From: an uncultured Actinomycetes bacterium
GTDB lineage: Bacteria > Actinomycetota > Thermoleophilia > Solirubrobacterales > Solirubrobacteraceae
Length of the DNA: 63,005 nt
Direction of reading: 5' to 3'
Assembly: GCA_937888775.1 (NCBI GenBank)
Contig: CALAQT010000216.1
Location: 1-63,005 of the forward strand
A model generated the notes under the pieces. The model was not told where the DNA came from and searched no databases. It saw only the letters and a program-made list of their open reading frames with translations. The first letter of the stretch is position 1. Each line of letters opens with the position of its first letter. A program made the translations under genes and the position numbers. Shown one piece after another: positions 33,593 through 43,838 of the stretch.

Positions 33593-36016
33593 TCAGGCGG
33601 CGGCGACGCGGTTGCCGTGTAGCAGCAGTTCCAGGTCAGCAGCGGGCACCGGCCGCGAGTACAGGTAGCCCTGCGCGAGGCGACATCCCATCGCGTGCAG
33701 TGCCTCGTGCTGCTCCTCCGATTCCACCCCCTCGGCGACAGTTGCCAAACCCAGTGCCGCGCCGAGGTCGAGCAGAACTTTGACCAGCGGTTGAGATGAG
33801 GTGACGGTCACCTGATCCACAAAGGACTTGTCGATCTTGAGCAGATCGACATCGAATTGCTGGAGGTAGGTGAGCGACGAGTATCCGGTTCCAAAGTCGT
33901 CGAGAGCTAGCCGCACCCCGTCCGACCGCACGCTCCGCAGTTGGGTCTGCGCTGCCCCGGCACCTTCGATGAGTCCACTCTCGGTGAGCTCGATAACGAG
34001 CGCATCAGCGGGAAGGCCGCTGTTTGCGAGAGCCGCGCGTACTGCCGTTTCGAATTCGAGCCGCTGCAACTGAACACTGCTCGCGTTGACGGTTAGGTAC
34101 AGCGGCACGCCCAGCTGAGTGCGCCATTGCTGCACCGTGCGACACGCGTCCTTCAGTACCCAGGCCCCCACGTCGACGATCAGTCCAGTACGTTCCAGAT
34201 CCGCGATGAACCGTCCCGGGGCCAGAAGTCCGAGGCGGCCATGCTGCCAGCGCACCAGCGCCTCCACACCGACGATCCGTTGCGTCGCCACCTCGACGAT
34301 CGGCTGATAGTGGACAACGAACTGATCGGCCGACAGAGCCGCTTCTAACTCCGCGCGCCACCGTACCTGCTCGTCGAGGGCAGCCTCGAGGCCTGACGTG
34401 TAGACCACGAGCGCGTTGTCTTCAGTTGCGTCGCCCATTGACACGGCGATTTCGGCTCTGCGCAGCATCTCGTGCGCCTCGTGAGCGCCGTGACCACCAC
34501 TGACCAGGCCGATCCTTCCCCGTACACGGACCGGTCGGGCATCGACTTCTATCGGCTCCTCCAATGATTTGAGCAAACGGCGGCCGATGCTGACTGCGTC
34601 GTCGAGCGACGTCCCATCGTCGAGAAGAACGCCGAACTGTTCACCAGCGAGATGCGCGGCCAGGTCGCCCCCACGAAGGCCCATCTGCAAACGGCGACCC
34701 GTGATGACCAGGATGCGGTCCCCAGCCGTGCGACCCAAGCGGTCGATGATCTCATTGAACTCCGCGAGTTCGATGAGCAAGAGCGTGCAGTCGCCCTGTG
34801 CGGTATTGAGTGCGTCGTTGATTCGCCGTCGCAGCAAGTCACGGTTTGGCAGCCCGGTGAGGCCGTCATGGCTGAGGGTGTGCAGGAGGCCGGCACCTTC
34901 GAACAAAGCGAGGCTCTGCCTGACCACGACCAGCGCGATCAGGGTGATGATGCTGACGAGGAGGAACGTGTCAATGCCGTGCTGGGCGGTGATGCGCCAG
35001 ATCGCGACGGCAGCCGCGATTGCTACGGGAAGGTAGGGCGCCGCGACGCGCAGCCGCGATGGCAGGGGCGCCCGTGCCGCCGATGAACCGGCACTGGTCC
35101 CAGCCTGCATGCCTGCAAGCGCGATGAGCAGAAAGGCTGCGACCCATGCGCTGTCAAGTGGGGTGCCGCTGGCGAAACTGCCTGTCGCCGTGAAGTACGC
35201 GAAGCTGCTGTCAGCCAGGGCGCTGGCAGTGACCCCAGCCGCGAGGAGGAGGAGGGGAGTTCTGGTGCTGGCGCGAGCGCGGGTGGCGAGGAGGAGTGCC
35301 ATGGTGACAATGGCGATGTCGCTGATCGGATAGGCGAGACTCAAGACCATGCCAAGCGGGCTGTCGGAGCCTCCGGAATAGATGGCGCTGAGCAGCGTCG
35401 ACCAGCTGATCACGAGCAGTGCCGTTGCGATGATCAGGCCGTCGACGCCCGTTTGCATGCGCGCCGCCGCCCCGCGAATGAGCTGCGGAAATCCGAGCAA
35501 CCCCGCGATCATCAATGGGACTGCGCCGAGGAAACCCACATCGGCGAGGGACGGGAAGGGAACGGGCGTGTTTTGGATCAGCTCGTACCAGCACCAGGCC
35601 AGTTCACCCGCCGCCCAGGTGGCGCAGGACGCGGCTATCAGCGCCCAGGAGCGCCTGTCCCGGCCAGAGAGGCGACGGGTGGCGACCGCACAGGCGATGG
35701 CGCCGGCAACCGCCGCTCCGAGCTCGCCCAGGTCATCCACCCACATGGTGACCGTCACACCGCCGATGTGGATGAACAACCACAACGCAAACATGCTCAC
35801 CGCAACGAGCACCACGAGGTATCTCGCGGACGGACGTCGTAGCCGGCTTCCTGTTGGGGGGTAGACGCCTGCGACGTTGGGTAGCCGCTTCGTGTGGTTG
35901 ATCTCAAACACTCGATTGGCGGGGCGCAGCGTCGCGGAAACGCTTTGGAGCTCCCTGGCACGAACCCAGAGGAGGGTGGAGTGACGCGCAAGCGCCGCAC
36001 CGCACTCCGGAAGCAT
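33593..36016 (-). CDS. Membrane GGDEF/EAL protein, likely c-di-GMP phosphodiesterase
   Basis: An 807-aa protein with an N-terminal membrane region of about nine helices (roughly 65-370), a GGDEF domain and an EAL domain. The cyclase signature is degenerate (GGDLAAHLAGEQF instead of GGDEF/GGEEF), so diguanylate cyclase activity is unlikely. The EAL domain keeps VEALVRW, DDFGTGYSS, KIDKSF and AEGVE, so it should hydrolyse c-di-GMP. The start is uncertain; residues before about 60 look poorly structured. It stands alone near the left end of unit A. Confidence 0.88.
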   Translation of the reverse strand: MLPECGAALARHSTLLWVRARELQSVSATLRPANRVFEINHTKRLPNVAGVYPPTGSRLRRPSARYLVVLVAVSMFALWLFIHIGGVTVTMWVDDLGELGAAVAGAIACAVATRRLSGRDRRSWALIAASCATWAAGELAWCWYELIQNTPVPFPSLADVGFLGAVPLMIAGLLGFPQLIRGAAARMQTGVDGLIIATALLVISWSTLLSAIYSGGSDSPLGMVLSLAYPISDIAIVTMALLLATRARASTRTPLLLLAAGVTASALADSSFAYFTATGSFASGTPLDSAWVAAFLLIALAGMQAGTSAGSSAARAPLPSRLRVAAPYLPVAIAAAVAIWRITAQHGIDTFLLVSIITLIALVVVRQSLALFEGAGLLHTLSHDGLTGLPNRDLLRRRINDALNTAQGDCTLLLIELAEFNEIIDRLGRTAGDRILVITGRRLQMGLRGGDLAAHLAGEQFGVLLDDGTSLDDAVSIGRRLLKSLEEPIEVDARPVRVRGRIGLVSGGHGAHEAHEMLRRAEIAVSMGDATEDNALVVYTSGLEAALDEQVRWRAELEAALSADQFVVHYQPIVEVATQRIVGVEALVRWQHGRLGLLAPGRFIADLERTGLIVDVGAWVLKDACRTVQQWRTQLGVPLYLTVNASSVQLQRLEFETAVRAALANSGLPADALVIELTESGLIEGAGAAQTQLRSVRSDGVRLALDDFGTGYSSLTYLQQFDVDLLKIDKSFVDQVTVTSSQPLVKVLLDLGAALGLATVAEGVESEEQHEALHAMGCRLAQGYLYSRPVPAADLELLLHGNRVAAA

Positions 36017-36207
36017 GCTTCGAGGCGATGACTGTGCCGAACGCCCCCATCAAACACGATCGCTTTGTCAGGGTTAATCGCATCAAGATCACTCTACGGC
36101 TCCCTAGGGTTCTTTCAAGACGCCTCGGTGACAGATATGTCCGTATCTCTCGTACCGTGCCCCAGGCGGAGCCAATCTCCCATGGGGGACGGCCACACAC
36201 GAAATCT

Positions 36208-36213
36208 TAAGCT
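36208..36213 (+). promoter_or_regulatory. -10 hexamer of a leaderless promoter
   Basis: TAAGCT lies 6 nt before the ATG at 36220 with no Shine-Dalgarno sequence. Confidence 0.5.
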
Positions 36214-36219
36214 CAGGCA

Positions 36220-36807
36220 ATGGCTGAGCCCCCTTCTTGGAACAGCGCCTATCAGGGAGCACCACCCTGGGACATTGGCGGCCCGCAGCCCGAGTTCGTG
36301 AAGCTGGCCGACGCGGGGAAGCTTCGCGGGCGGGTCCTGGACGCCGGGTGCGGGACTGGTGAGCAGGTGCTGTTGGCCGCGAGGCATGGCGCGGAGGCCA
36401 TGGGGGTCGACATCGCGGACCTCGCGATCGAGCGTGCGCGAGCCAAAGCAGAGGAGCGTGGGATCAGCGCGACGTTTCAGGTGGCGGATGTGCTCCACCT
36501 CGAGCAGTTGGGGCGGCAGTTCGATGTCGTCACCGACAGTGGCGTGTTCCACGTCTTTGACGACGAGCAGCGCCCGATATACGTCAGCAGCCTGAGGTCG
36601 GTCCTTCGCCCCGGCGGCATGTATTACATGATGTGCTTTAGCGATCGCCAGCCCGGGGACTGGGGACCGCGCCGCGTGTCGCAACAGGAGTTGAGCGCCG
36701 CATTCGCAGACGGCTGGTCGATCGGGTCGATCGAAGCAGTGAAGTTCGCGGTCACCATCGACCTCGAGGGGGCTCACGCGTGGCTCGCGACGATCGAACG
36801 CTTATGA
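36220..36807 (+). CDS. Class I SAM-dependent methyltransferase
   Basis: A 195-aa cytoplasmic methyltransferase. Motif I is VLDAGCGTGEQVL, the acidic motif II GVDIADLAI, and later motifs FQVADVLHL and LRSVLRPGGMYY. The N-terminal PSWNSAYQGAPPWDIGGPQPE opening resembles thiopurine/tellurite-type methyltransferases of the TehB/TPMT group. The substrate is not predictable. It is a single-gene unit with its own promoter. Confidence 0.88.
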   Translation: MAEPPSWNSAYQGAPPWDIGGPQPEFVKLADAGKLRGRVLDAGCGTGEQVLLAARHGAEAMGVDIADLAIERARAKAEERGISATFQVADVLHLEQLGRQFDVVTDSGVFHVFDDEQRPIYVSSLRSVLRPGGMYYMMCFSDRQPGDWGPRRVSQQELSAAFADGWSIGSIEAVKFAVTIDLEGAHAWLATIERL

Positions 36808-37159
36808 CCGTCGTCTCCATAGGGTCGTGGTCAGATCTGTCTACTCTGGAGTCTCGGCAACGGATCCGCGGCGGGGCCCCAATTCGCAGACTGACCGGGC
36901 CGTCGCCTCGGTGCCGGCCTGCCCTGGGTGTTGTCCCCTTTACCTACCTGGCGGACTGAGCCTGTGCGAACACTCGGACCGTCCGGGGTTGGCGCCACAC
37001 AGCCGGGGACTCGTACTCGGCGAGGGGTCACCGACTCAGCGTGGGCGGAGCTGTGGCGCGGACGGCGGGCGCGGGCTGAAGAACGGCAGGGCCACCCGCG
37101 CGATTGACTGCCACGGCGGCGGAGATGCCACCGACGACGACGACGGCGTCGGGGAGCCG
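36808..37159. other. Non-coding spacer
   Basis: No protein-like frame or RNA gene seen between the methyltransferase and hicB. Confidence 0.4.
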
Positions 37160-37384
37160 TCAGGCAGCCACCGTGACGGTTAGGGTCTGGGGCGTCCCGA
37201 TCTGATCGGGAACCGGCTCGCCATCCGCCTCGAGGCCGGCTATGTGCACGGCAATCGCCTCTGCGGCTCTCTCCCGGCACTCGTCGACCGTCCTGCCCTG
37301 GGTGAAGCAGCCCGGCAGAGCAGGGACCAGCACCATGAATCCGCCGGTTTCCTCAGGTTCGAGCACGACGGTGTACGTCCTCAT
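37160..37384 (-). CDS. hicB: HicB-family antitoxin
   Basis: A 74-aa antitoxin with the partial RNase-H-like HicB fold (TYTVVLEPEETGGFMVLVPALPGCFTQG..., then an ECRERAAEAIAVHI helix). It lacks a long C-terminal DNA-binding domain, as in the short HicB class. It follows hicA by 12 bp on the same strand, forming a type II toxin-antitoxin pair inside the island. Confidence 0.88.
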   Translation of the reverse strand: MRTYTVVLEPEETGGFMVLVPALPGCFTQGRTVDECRERAAEAIAVHIAGLEADGEPVPDQIGTPQTLTVTVAA

Positions 37385-37396
37385 GCGGTCATCCTC

Positions 37397-37624
37397 TCAC
37401 AGAGCAGCGCGGAACTCGTCTGGGCTGATGCCGGCTTGCGAAAGTATTGAGCGGAGCAGGCCAGGCCCGATTGTCTCTCCCGCGTGAAGAGGCACGGTGA
37501 CGCGCCCACCGCGCTCCGGGTGCTTGAGTTGCGCGTGCGAGCCCTTCTGGACGACGAGCACCCAACCAAGATGGTTGACTGCCCGGACGATCTCGCGGCC
37601 GGTGATGCGCGGGAGCGGCGGCAT
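37397..37624 (-). CDS. hicA: HicA-family mRNA-interferase toxin
   Basis: A 75-aa double-stranded-RNA-binding-like toxin that cleaves mRNA. It shows the HicA pattern: PRITGREIVRAV, the catalytic histidine in KGSHAQLKHP, VTVPLHAGETIGPGLLRSIL and ISPDEF. ATG 37624 is the correct start; a longer frame reaching 37753 reads through a tRNA fragment and is an artefact. The gene lies just downstream of a tRNA-Pro scar. Toxin-antitoxin pairs stabilise islands such as this one. Confidence 0.9.
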   Translation of the reverse strand: MPPLPRITGREIVRAVNHLGWVLVVQKGSHAQLKHPERGGRVTVPLHAGETIGPGLLRSILSQAGISPDEFRAAL

Positions 37625-37714
37625 CCCTGTACCGTACTTCGGCCGCGCCAGCGGAGGGCAAACAATCCAGCGTACTGTGCCTGCCGGTACGGCGGTGGAC
37701 TGAAGGCGAAACGC

Positions 37715-37749
37715 GTGGTCGGGGCGGCGGGACTCGAACCCACGACCTC
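37715..37749 (-). pseudogene. 3' fragment of the island-type tRNA-Pro
   Basis: 35 bp identical to the 3' end (T-arm, acceptor, CCA) of the complete island tRNA-Pro at 57,441-57,475. The anticodon arm and 5' half are gone. It is a truncated fourth copy of the unit right-end cassette, marking an older junction inside unit A. Confidence 0.85.
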
Positions 37750-37815
37750 CCATCTCGGTGTCCCCCTGTCGCTACGGGAGCCTCCGGCCCTCTCGCGTGG
37801 GGCAGCCGACAGAGC

Positions 37816-37821
37816 TAGGCT
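37816..37821 (+). promoter_or_regulatory. -10 hexamer of a leaderless promoter
   Basis: TAGGCT lies 6 nt before the ATG at 37828; no Shine-Dalgarno sequence. Confidence 0.45.
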
Positions 37822-37827
37822 CGAGGC

Positions 37828-39060
37828 ATGACGGGAAACCACATCCATTCAGGACGGCGTCTCCTCGGCTATGCAGCCTCCGTGGTGGCGCCGATCGCGG
37901 TCACGTTGGCTCTGCTATCCCTCAGTGGCGGCGTCTCGCGCGACTACATCTTCATCTACCTCGCCGTTGTCGCCATCTTGGCCGTCCTCAGCGGCCTCGT
38001 CCCAGCGCTGCTTGCCGCCGCCGCGAGCTTCCTTCTCGTCGATTGGTTCTTCGTTCTCCCGCTCCACACCCTGACGATTGCGGATCAGACCGACGTTATC
38101 AACCTCCTGGTGTTTTTCGGCACCGCGGGGCTGGTCGGCGGCCTCGGCTCACGACGTCGAGCCGCCCAGCTGCGCGCCGAGGCACTCGGTTCCGACCTGA
38201 GAGCCGCTAACCAAGACCTGGAACGCTTGAACCTCGAGCAATCTCGTGCGGCTGCCACAGCGCTTCAGCTCGCTCAGACACGACAACAGGTGCTTCTGCT
38301 CACCGAGAGCGACAGGCTGCGACGGGAGTTGCTCGCCAGTGTGTCCCACGAGCTCAGAACACCCCTGGCAAGCCTTCTCACTGGCACGACCGCGCTCATG
38401 GCCCTCGATGACCTTGACCCACGGGTGCGCCGCCGACTCACCGCCCTGGAGGGTGAGGAGCGGCGGCTGTCCCGGTTGGTGTCCGACCTACTCGATATGG
38501 CTCGCATCGAGGGGCATACACTGGATCTCCGGCTGCGCGATCTTGACCTAACCGAAGCGGTCGCCGCCGCGGTTGAACGCAGCCGCTACACGCATCCCGA
38601 CCGCGAGATCAGGACGGCGCGGAGCGGACCCCCACTCGAGGTCGTGGCCGACTGGGATCGCCTGGGACAAATCCTAGACAACCTCATTGCCAACGCCCAC
38701 CGGCACGGCGACGCTGGCATGCCCATTGAGATCTCTGTTGTGCGCGGGCTGCGGGGGATGGCCGTCACGCGCGTGCTGGACGAAGGCCCGGGCGTCCCGC
38801 CCGAACTGCGCGACACCATCTTCGAGCGCTTTGTTCGGGGGCCCTCCTCGTCAAACGAGCCCGCGGGTATTGGGCTGGGTTTGGCGATCGTCCGCGGCTT
38901 GGTGGAAGCCCAAGCCGGTCGAGTGTGGCTCGAAGACGGAGACTCTGGACGCTTTGCGTTCAGTCTCCCTCTCGCCGAGAGAGTCGCGTCACCCGACGGC
39001 GGCGAGGATGCGCACGTCGACGTCAACACGCGACCGGATGGTCCTGCGCAGCATCGCTGA
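37828..39060 (+). CDS. KdpD-type sensor histidine kinase lacking the KdpD/Usp N-terminus
   Basis: A 410-aa membrane kinase equal to the C-terminal half of KdpD. Four closely packed helices (about 13-105, DUF4118) are followed by a coiled linker, a HisKA domain with phospho-acceptor H174 in SVSHELRTPL, and HATPase motifs N (NLIANAHRHG), G1 (DEGPGVP) and G2 (GIGLGLAIV). The regulatory KdpD-Usp part is encoded separately at 45,280-47,556. It is convergent with kdpC and probably phosphorylates KdpE and possibly the second OmpR-type regulator. Confidence 0.9.
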   Translation: MTGNHIHSGRRLLGYAASVVAPIAVTLALLSLSGGVSRDYIFIYLAVVAILAVLSGLVPALLAAAASFLLVDWFFVLPLHTLTIADQTDVINLLVFFGTAGLVGGLGSRRRAAQLRAEALGSDLRAANQDLERLNLEQSRAAATALQLAQTRQQVLLLTESDRLRRELLASVSHELRTPLASLLTGTTALMALDDLDPRVRRRLTALEGEERRLSRLVSDLLDMARIEGHTLDLRLRDLDLTEAVAAAVERSRYTHPDREIRTARSGPPLEVVADWDRLGQILDNLIANAHRHGDAGMPIEISVVRGLRGMAVTRVLDEGPGVPPELRDTIFERFVRGPSSSNEPAGIGLGLAIVRGLVEAQAGRVWLEDGDSGRFAFSLPLAERVASPDGGEDAHVDVNTRPDGPAQHR

Positions 39061-39163
39061 TCTGTGATGCTCACCGCGGGGCATCTCGACCTCAGGGATG
39101 CGGTGGTCGCCGGTCTGACCAGTCCGGGCGATGGTGGCTACCGAGCTCTGGACGGCGTCTACC

Positions 39164-39898
39164 TCAGCCAGCTGCACCGTTATCAAGGGCCAGGTTGAGC
39201 TGCAGCACGTTGATGTAAGGGGATCCGAAGATCCCCAGGGACCGTCCACTCAGGTGGTCCTCCACGACCTGGCGCAGGCGTGTGGCGTCGAGGTGGCGGG
39301 CAGTGGCGACCATGCTGACCTGCGCCAGCGCCGCGGCCTCACTGATGTCGGGATCGAACCCCGTGAAGTCTCCGGTGACCAGGTCGACTGGCATCGGAGC
39401 GTCGGTCCCATCTGGGTTCTTGGCGACGCCCAGACTGTGGAGATAGGTTGTGTATTCCGTCACATGCGTGATGAGGATGGAGTTGCTCGGGCCCAGGTTG
39501 CTTCCGATTGAAGAAGCGGCGTTGCACGCTGGCTGGACCAGGCTGCTCGTGGTGGACCCATTGGGGTTCGTCGTCGAGGCGAAGAGCCAGAGAGGGCGGC
39601 TCTGGAAGTACTTGGGATCCACGGCAAAGTACATGTCGTTGCCGGACTTGTCCTTCATCGTCTGGTAGGTGACGTTCCCGCTCGAATCCTTGATCGTCTT
39701 GTAGTAGCACTGGCCGATCAGCGTGGATCCCACGACGTTGCCCTGGGCGTCGGTGACCAGGCTCCCGTTGGCCTGGTTATGAAACGCCACCTGGCTGATC
39801 CCGGTCATCACCAGCGGGTAGGCGATGCCGCAGACGATGGTGATGGCCAGGGTGATACGCGTTCCCACCCAGAGGTCGTGGAGGAGCTTGCGATACAT
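39164..39898 (-). CDS. kdpC: Potassium-transporting ATPase subunit KdpC
   Basis: A 244-aa single-helix subunit that stabilises the KdpFABC complex and raises its K+ affinity. An N-terminal helix (TRITLAITIVCGIAYPLVMTG) is followed by a periplasmic domain with FQSRP, GPSNSIL-like and LGIFGSPYINVLQLN motifs. It is longer than the usual ~190 aa because of an insert around residues 60-95. It is the last gene of the kdp operon, 12 bp after kdpB. Confidence 0.92.
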   Translation of the reverse strand: MYRKLLHDLWVGTRITLAITIVCGIAYPLVMTGISQVAFHNQANGSLVTDAQGNVVGSTLIGQCYYKTIKDSSGNVTYQTMKDKSGNDMYFAVDPKYFQSRPLWLFASTTNPNGSTTSSLVQPACNAASSIGSNLGPSNSILITHVTEYTTYLHSLGVAKNPDGTDAPMPVDLVTGDFTGFDPDISEAAALAQVSMVATARHLDATRLRQVVEDHLSGRSLGIFGSPYINVLQLNLALDNGAAG

Positions 39899-39910
39899 GT
39901 GAATGACCTC

Positions 39911-41995
39911 CTAGGCCAGGTGGATCGCGGTGATGATGATGTCGATCAGCTTGATGCCGATGAAGGGCGCGATGATCCCGCCGACGCCCCAGATGAGCAG
40001 GTTGCGCCGCAGCAGCGCGGCGGCCCCGACGGCGCGGTAGGCAACTCCCCGCAATGCGATGGGGATCAGCGCAACGATGATGAGGGCGTTGAAGATGACA
40101 GCAGAGAGGATCGCACTGTTCGGGCTGTGCAGCCGCATGATGTTGAGCGCGCCCAGATCGGCAAGCGCGGGCGTGGCGATGAACAGCGCCGGGATGATTG
40201 CAAAGTACTTGCCGACATCGTTGGCGATCGAGAAGGTCGTCAGCGCGCCGCGCGTCATGAGCAGTTGCTTGCCTGTCTCCACGATCTCGATGAGCTTGGT
40301 GGGGTTGGAGTCCAGATCGACGAGATTGCCCGCCTCCTTGGCCGCCTGGGTCCCACTCTGCATGGCGACGCCAACGTCCGCCTGCGCCAACGCCGGTGCG
40401 TCGTTGGTCCCGTCCCCGGTCATGGCGACCAGCTTGCCCTCATCCTGCTCCTTGCGAATCAGCAGGAGCTTGTCTTCGGGCGTCGCCTCGGCGAGGAAGT
40501 CGTCGACCCCCGCCTCCTCGGCGATGGCCGCGGCGGTCAACGGGTTGTCGCCGGTGATCATCACGGTGCGCAGGCCCATCCGGCGCATCTCCTCGAATCG
40601 ATCCTTGATGCCAGGCTTGACGATGTCCTTGAGGTGAATCGTTCCGAGGACGATCTTGTTCTCGGCGACAACGAGCGGCGTGCCGCCGCTACGGGCGATC
40701 TTCTCGACGTCCGCACTGACGGTCGCCGGCAGCGCTCTGGATCCCCCGTCCGAGCACCAACTCGCCACCGAGTCCGCCGCTCCCTTGCGGATCGACGTTC
40801 CGGACCTGTCCACGCCGCTCATGCGCGTGGTCGCCGAGAACGGCACGAACTCCCATCCCTCAGCGGAGCTCGCCGAGGCGCCGAGCCTCCTCGCCAGCGC
40901 GACGATGCTGCGGCCCTCGGGGGTCCCGTCAGGGATGGATGCGAGATTGACCGCCTGGACCAATCGCTGCATGTCGACACCGTCTGCCGGGAGAAACTCG
41001 GCGGCCTGCCGGTTCCCCAGGGTGATGGTTCCGGTCTTGTCGAGCAGGAGCGTGTCGACGTCGCCCGCCGCCTCCACCGCCCGTCCGGACATGGCCAGCA
41101 CATTCTTCTGCATGAGACGGTCGATGCCCGCGATTCCGATCGCTGACAGCAGCGCTCCGATGGTCGTCGGAATCAGACAGACCAGGAGTGCGATGAGCAC
41201 CGTGACCGTGATCGAGGTTCCGGCGAAGACCGCAAAGGGCTGCAAGGAGACCACCGCGAAGATGAAGATGATCGTCAGGCTGGCCAGGAGAATGTTCAGC
41301 GCAATCTCATTGGGGGTCTTCTGCCGGGAGGCCGATTCCACCAGGCCGATGATCTTGTCGAGGAACGTCTCGCCGGGATTCTGGGTGATCTCCACGACGA
41401 TGCGATCAGAGAGCACTCGCGTACCGCCGGTCACCGCGCTACGGTCGCCGCCCGCCTCGCGGATGACGGGGGCAGACTCGCCGGTGATGGCCGACTCGTC
41501 GACCGATGCGATGCCCTCGATGATCGTCCCGTCGCTGGGGATGACGTCGCCCGTCTCGCAGACCACGATGTCACCCTTGCGAAGCTCTGGCGCGGGTACG
41601 GCAACCTCGCGACCGTCCACCAACTTGCGCGCGATCGTGTCACTGCGGGTCTTGCGCAGCGTGGCGGCCTGGGCCTTGCCGCGTCCCTCCGCCACCGCCT
41701 CGGCGAAGTTGGCGAAGAGAACGGTGAACCACAGCCAGAGCGCGATCTGGAAGACGAAGCCATTGTTGGGGCCGTTGGTGAACAGCCCCGAGATGAAGGC
41801 GTAGGTGGTCATCACGGCGCCGATGCCGACGACGAACATCACCGGGTTACGGGCCTGCCAACGAGGGTTCAGCTTGCGGAAGGAATCGCCGAGAGCCGGG
41901 ATCAGAATGGCGCGGTCCAGCAGACTCTGGGCACGACGCCGCGGGGTGCGGACCGGAGCGGGCGATGGGCTCGAACTGGAGGCTACGACAGTCAT
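39911..41995 (-). CDS. kdpB: Potassium-transporting P-type ATPase subunit KdpB
   Basis: A 694-aa P-type ATPase subunit that energises K+ import. The phosphorylation motif [12 protein letters not shown], the TGES-type motif (ITGESAPV), TGDNPLTA, and [21 protein letters not shown] are intact. Length and helix layout are normal. It lies 8 bp downstream of kdpA. Confidence 0.97.
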   Translation of the reverse strand: MTVVASSSSPSPAPVRTPRRRAQSLLDRAILIPALGDSFRKLNPRWQARNPVMFVVGIGAVMTTYAFISGLFTNGPNNGFVFQIALWLWFTVLFANFAEAVAEGRGKAQAATLRKTRSDTIARKLVDGREVAVPAPELRKGDIVVCETGDVIPSDGTIIEGIASVDESAITGESAPVIREAGGDRSAVTGGTRVLSDRIVVEITQNPGETFLDKIIGLVESASRQKTPNEIALNILLASLTIIFIFAVVSLQPFAVFAGTSITVTVLIALLVCLIPTTIGALLSAIGIAGIDRLMQKNVLAMSGRAVEAAGDVDTLLLDKTGTITLGNRQAAEFLPADGVDMQRLVQAVNLASIPDGTPEGRSIVALARRLGASASSAEGWEFVPFSATTRMSGVDRSGTSIRKGAADSVASWCSDGGSRALPATVSADVEKIARSGGTPLVVAENKIVLGTIHLKDIVKPGIKDRFEEMRRMGLRTVMITGDNPLTAAAIAEEAGVDDFLAEATPEDKLLLIRKEQDEGKLVAMTGDGTNDAPALAQADVGVAMQSGTQAAKEAGNLVDLDSNPTKLIEIVETGKQLLMTRGALTTFSIANDVGKYFAIIPALFIATPALADLGALNIMRLHSPNSAILSAVIFNALIIVALIPIALRGVAYRAVGAAALLRRNLLIWGVGGIIAPFIGIKLIDIIITAIHLA

Positions 41996-42003
41996 TCCTG
42001 CTC

Positions 42004-43740
42004 TCAGTGAAGGTGGCCGGCGGCGATTTGGAAATGCTCGAGAAGCGGTCCAAGGGCGAGCGCCGGGAAGAAGGTCAGCGCCCCGACGATGAGCACCACC
42101 CCGACGACCAGGCCCGTGAAGAGCGGTGTGTCAGTGGGAAAGGTTCCCGCGCTCGCGGGGATGATCTTCTTCTTCACCATCGATCCGGCCAGTGCCAGGA
42201 TCGGGATCAGGAAGAGGTACCGTCCCATCCACATGGCCAGCTCGAGGGTCGTGTTGTAGTAGACGGTGTTCCCCGTGAGACCGGCGAAGGCGCTGCCGTT
42301 GTTTCCGGTGGTCGAGCTGAAGGCGTAGAGAATCTCGCTGAACCCGTGCGGCCCGGAGTTGAGCGGGCCGAGCTGACCTGGGGCCACGAGCACCGAGATC
42401 GCTGTGAGGCCGAGGATCGACAGGGGGAGGATGAGGATGGCGAGCGCCGCCAGCTTCACGTCGCGGGCCTCGATCTTCTTGCCGAGGTACTCCGGAGTAC
42501 GGCCGACCATGAGCCCCGCAATGAACACCCCGAGGATGACGAACATCAGCATTCCGTACAGCCCGGCGCCGATGCCGCCCGGGCTGATCTCCCCCAGCTC
42601 CATCGAGAGGATCGGCACCAGGCCGCCGATCGCGGTGAGGCTGTCGTGCGACGCGTCGACCGCACCCGTGCTCGTGCCCGTCGTCACCGCGACGAACTGG
42701 CCCGACTGGGGTATGCCGAACCGGACCTCCTTCCCCTCCATGTTGCCGCCCGACTGCGTCGAACTGGCCACCTGGGTGACCCCGGTCCGGGTCAACGCGG
42801 GGTTGCCGGTCTGCTCGGCGGCGATGGCGATGCCGGTCATCCCGAGGAGGATCACTCCCATGGCCCCGAGCACGGCCATCCCCTGCTTGAGGTTGCCGAC
42901 CATCCTGCCGAACGTGAAGGTCAGTGACACGGCTATGAGCAGGATGGTGAACATCATGAACGCGTTGGTGAACCCGTTCGGGTTCTCGAACGGGTGCGCG
43001 GCGTTGGCGTTGAAGAACCCACCGCCGTTGTTGCCGAGGTTCTTGATGATTTCCTGCGAGGCGACCGGACCCTGCGCGATCGTCTGGGTCACGCCGCTCA
43101 GCGTGTGCACCACGGTCGATGCGGAGAAGTTCTGGATGGCGCCCTGCGAGACATAGACCAGGGTGCCGATCACGGAGATCGGCAGCAGGACGTAGAGGAG
43201 GCCGCGGGTGACGTCGACGTAGAAGCTCCCCAGCGTCCGTCCGGAACGTCGTGCCAGCCCGCGGATGAGCGCGATCGCCACCGCCAGGCCGGTGGCGGCG
43301 GAGAGGAAGTTGTGCATGACCAGCCCGACCATCTGCGAGAAGTAGCTCAGCGTGGTTTCGCCGCCGTAGTTCTGCCAGTTGGTGTTGGTGGCGAAGCTGA
43401 TCGCCGTGTTCATCGCCAGGTCGGGGGCCACACCGGGGAAGCCGTTGGGGTTGATGACGCTCTGCAGGGGCAGACGATCCTGGAAGCGGAGCAGGAGGAA
43501 GGTGACCAGGATGCCCACGACCGTGACGACGAGCACGGCGGCCAGGTACTTCACCCACGTCTGCTCGTCGTCCTCGTGGACGCCGATCACCCGGTACATA
43601 CCGCGCTCGATGGGGCGCAGCGGCCGGCTGAGGAACACGCGCTCGCCGCTGAACACCTTGGCCATGTACGTGCCGAGCGGGCGCGCGCACAGCAGCACCG
43701 CGACGAAGACCAGGAGGACGCCGATGATCTCGAGCGCCAT
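42004..43740 (-). CDS. kdpA: Potassium-transporting ATPase subunit KdpA
   Basis: A 578-aa K+-selective channel-like subunit with ten or more helices and the four degenerate selectivity-filter repeats (for example [42 protein letters not shown] and [11 protein letters not shown]). Its start overlaps the kdpF stop (ATGA). A complete kdpFABC operon in an integrative island is notable. Confidence 0.97.
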   Translation of the reverse strand: MALEIIGVLLVFVAVLLCARPLGTYMAKVFSGERVFLSRPLRPIERGMYRVIGVHEDDEQTWVKYLAAVLVVTVVGILVTFLLLRFQDRLPLQSVINPNGFPGVAPDLAMNTAISFATNTNWQNYGGETTLSYFSQMVGLVMHNFLSAATGLAVAIALIRGLARRSGRTLGSFYVDVTRGLLYVLLPISVIGTLVYVSQGAIQNFSASTVVHTLSGVTQTIAQGPVASQEIIKNLGNNGGGFFNANAAHPFENPNGFTNAFMMFTILLIAVSLTFTFGRMVGNLKQGMAVLGAMGVILLGMTGIAIAAEQTGNPALTRTGVTQVASSTQSGGNMEGKEVRFGIPQSGQFVAVTTGTSTGAVDASHDSLTAIGGLVPILSMELGEISPGGIGAGLYGMLMFVILGVFIAGLMVGRTPEYLGKKIEARDVKLAALAILILPLSILGLTAISVLVAPGQLGPLNSGPHGFSEILYAFSSTTGNNGSAFAGLTGNTVYYNTTLELAMWMGRYLFLIPILALAGSMVKKKIIPASAGTFPTDTPLFTGLVVGVVLIVGALTFFPALALGPLLEHFQIAAGHLH

Positions 43741-43838
43741 CAGAACTTCTCCGGGAACAGCATCGCTGCCACCAGGTAGCAGAGAACGAGCAGGGCGATC
43801 ACGACACTGACGGCGTAGCCGAGGACATCGCCACTCAT
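43740..43838 (-). CDS. kdpF: KdpF small subunit
   Basis: A 32-aa single-helix peptide (SVVIALLVLCYLVAAMLFPEKF) ending in the KdpF signature LFPEKF. It stabilises the KdpFABC complex in the membrane. ATG 43838 overlaps the stop of a preceding 28-aa peptide, and its own stop overlaps kdpA. Confidence 0.92.
   Translation of the reverse strand: MSGDVLGYAVSVVIALLVLCYLVAAMLFPEKF

Noticed and set aside
36827..37183. 118-aa plus-strand frame between the methyltransferase and hicB
   Set aside because: Low-complexity composition, no start signal, partly antisense to hicB.
37397..37753. Long N-terminal extension of HicA (118 aa frame)
   Set aside because: The first 43 codons read through the tRNA-Pro 3' fragment (GGRGFESRRPDH is a translated T-arm) and non-coding DNA; the HicA fold starts at ATG 37624.
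40656..41804. 382-aa plus-strand frame antisense to kdpB
   Set aside because: A shadow of kdpB caused by GC-biased third positions; no domain and no ribosome site.
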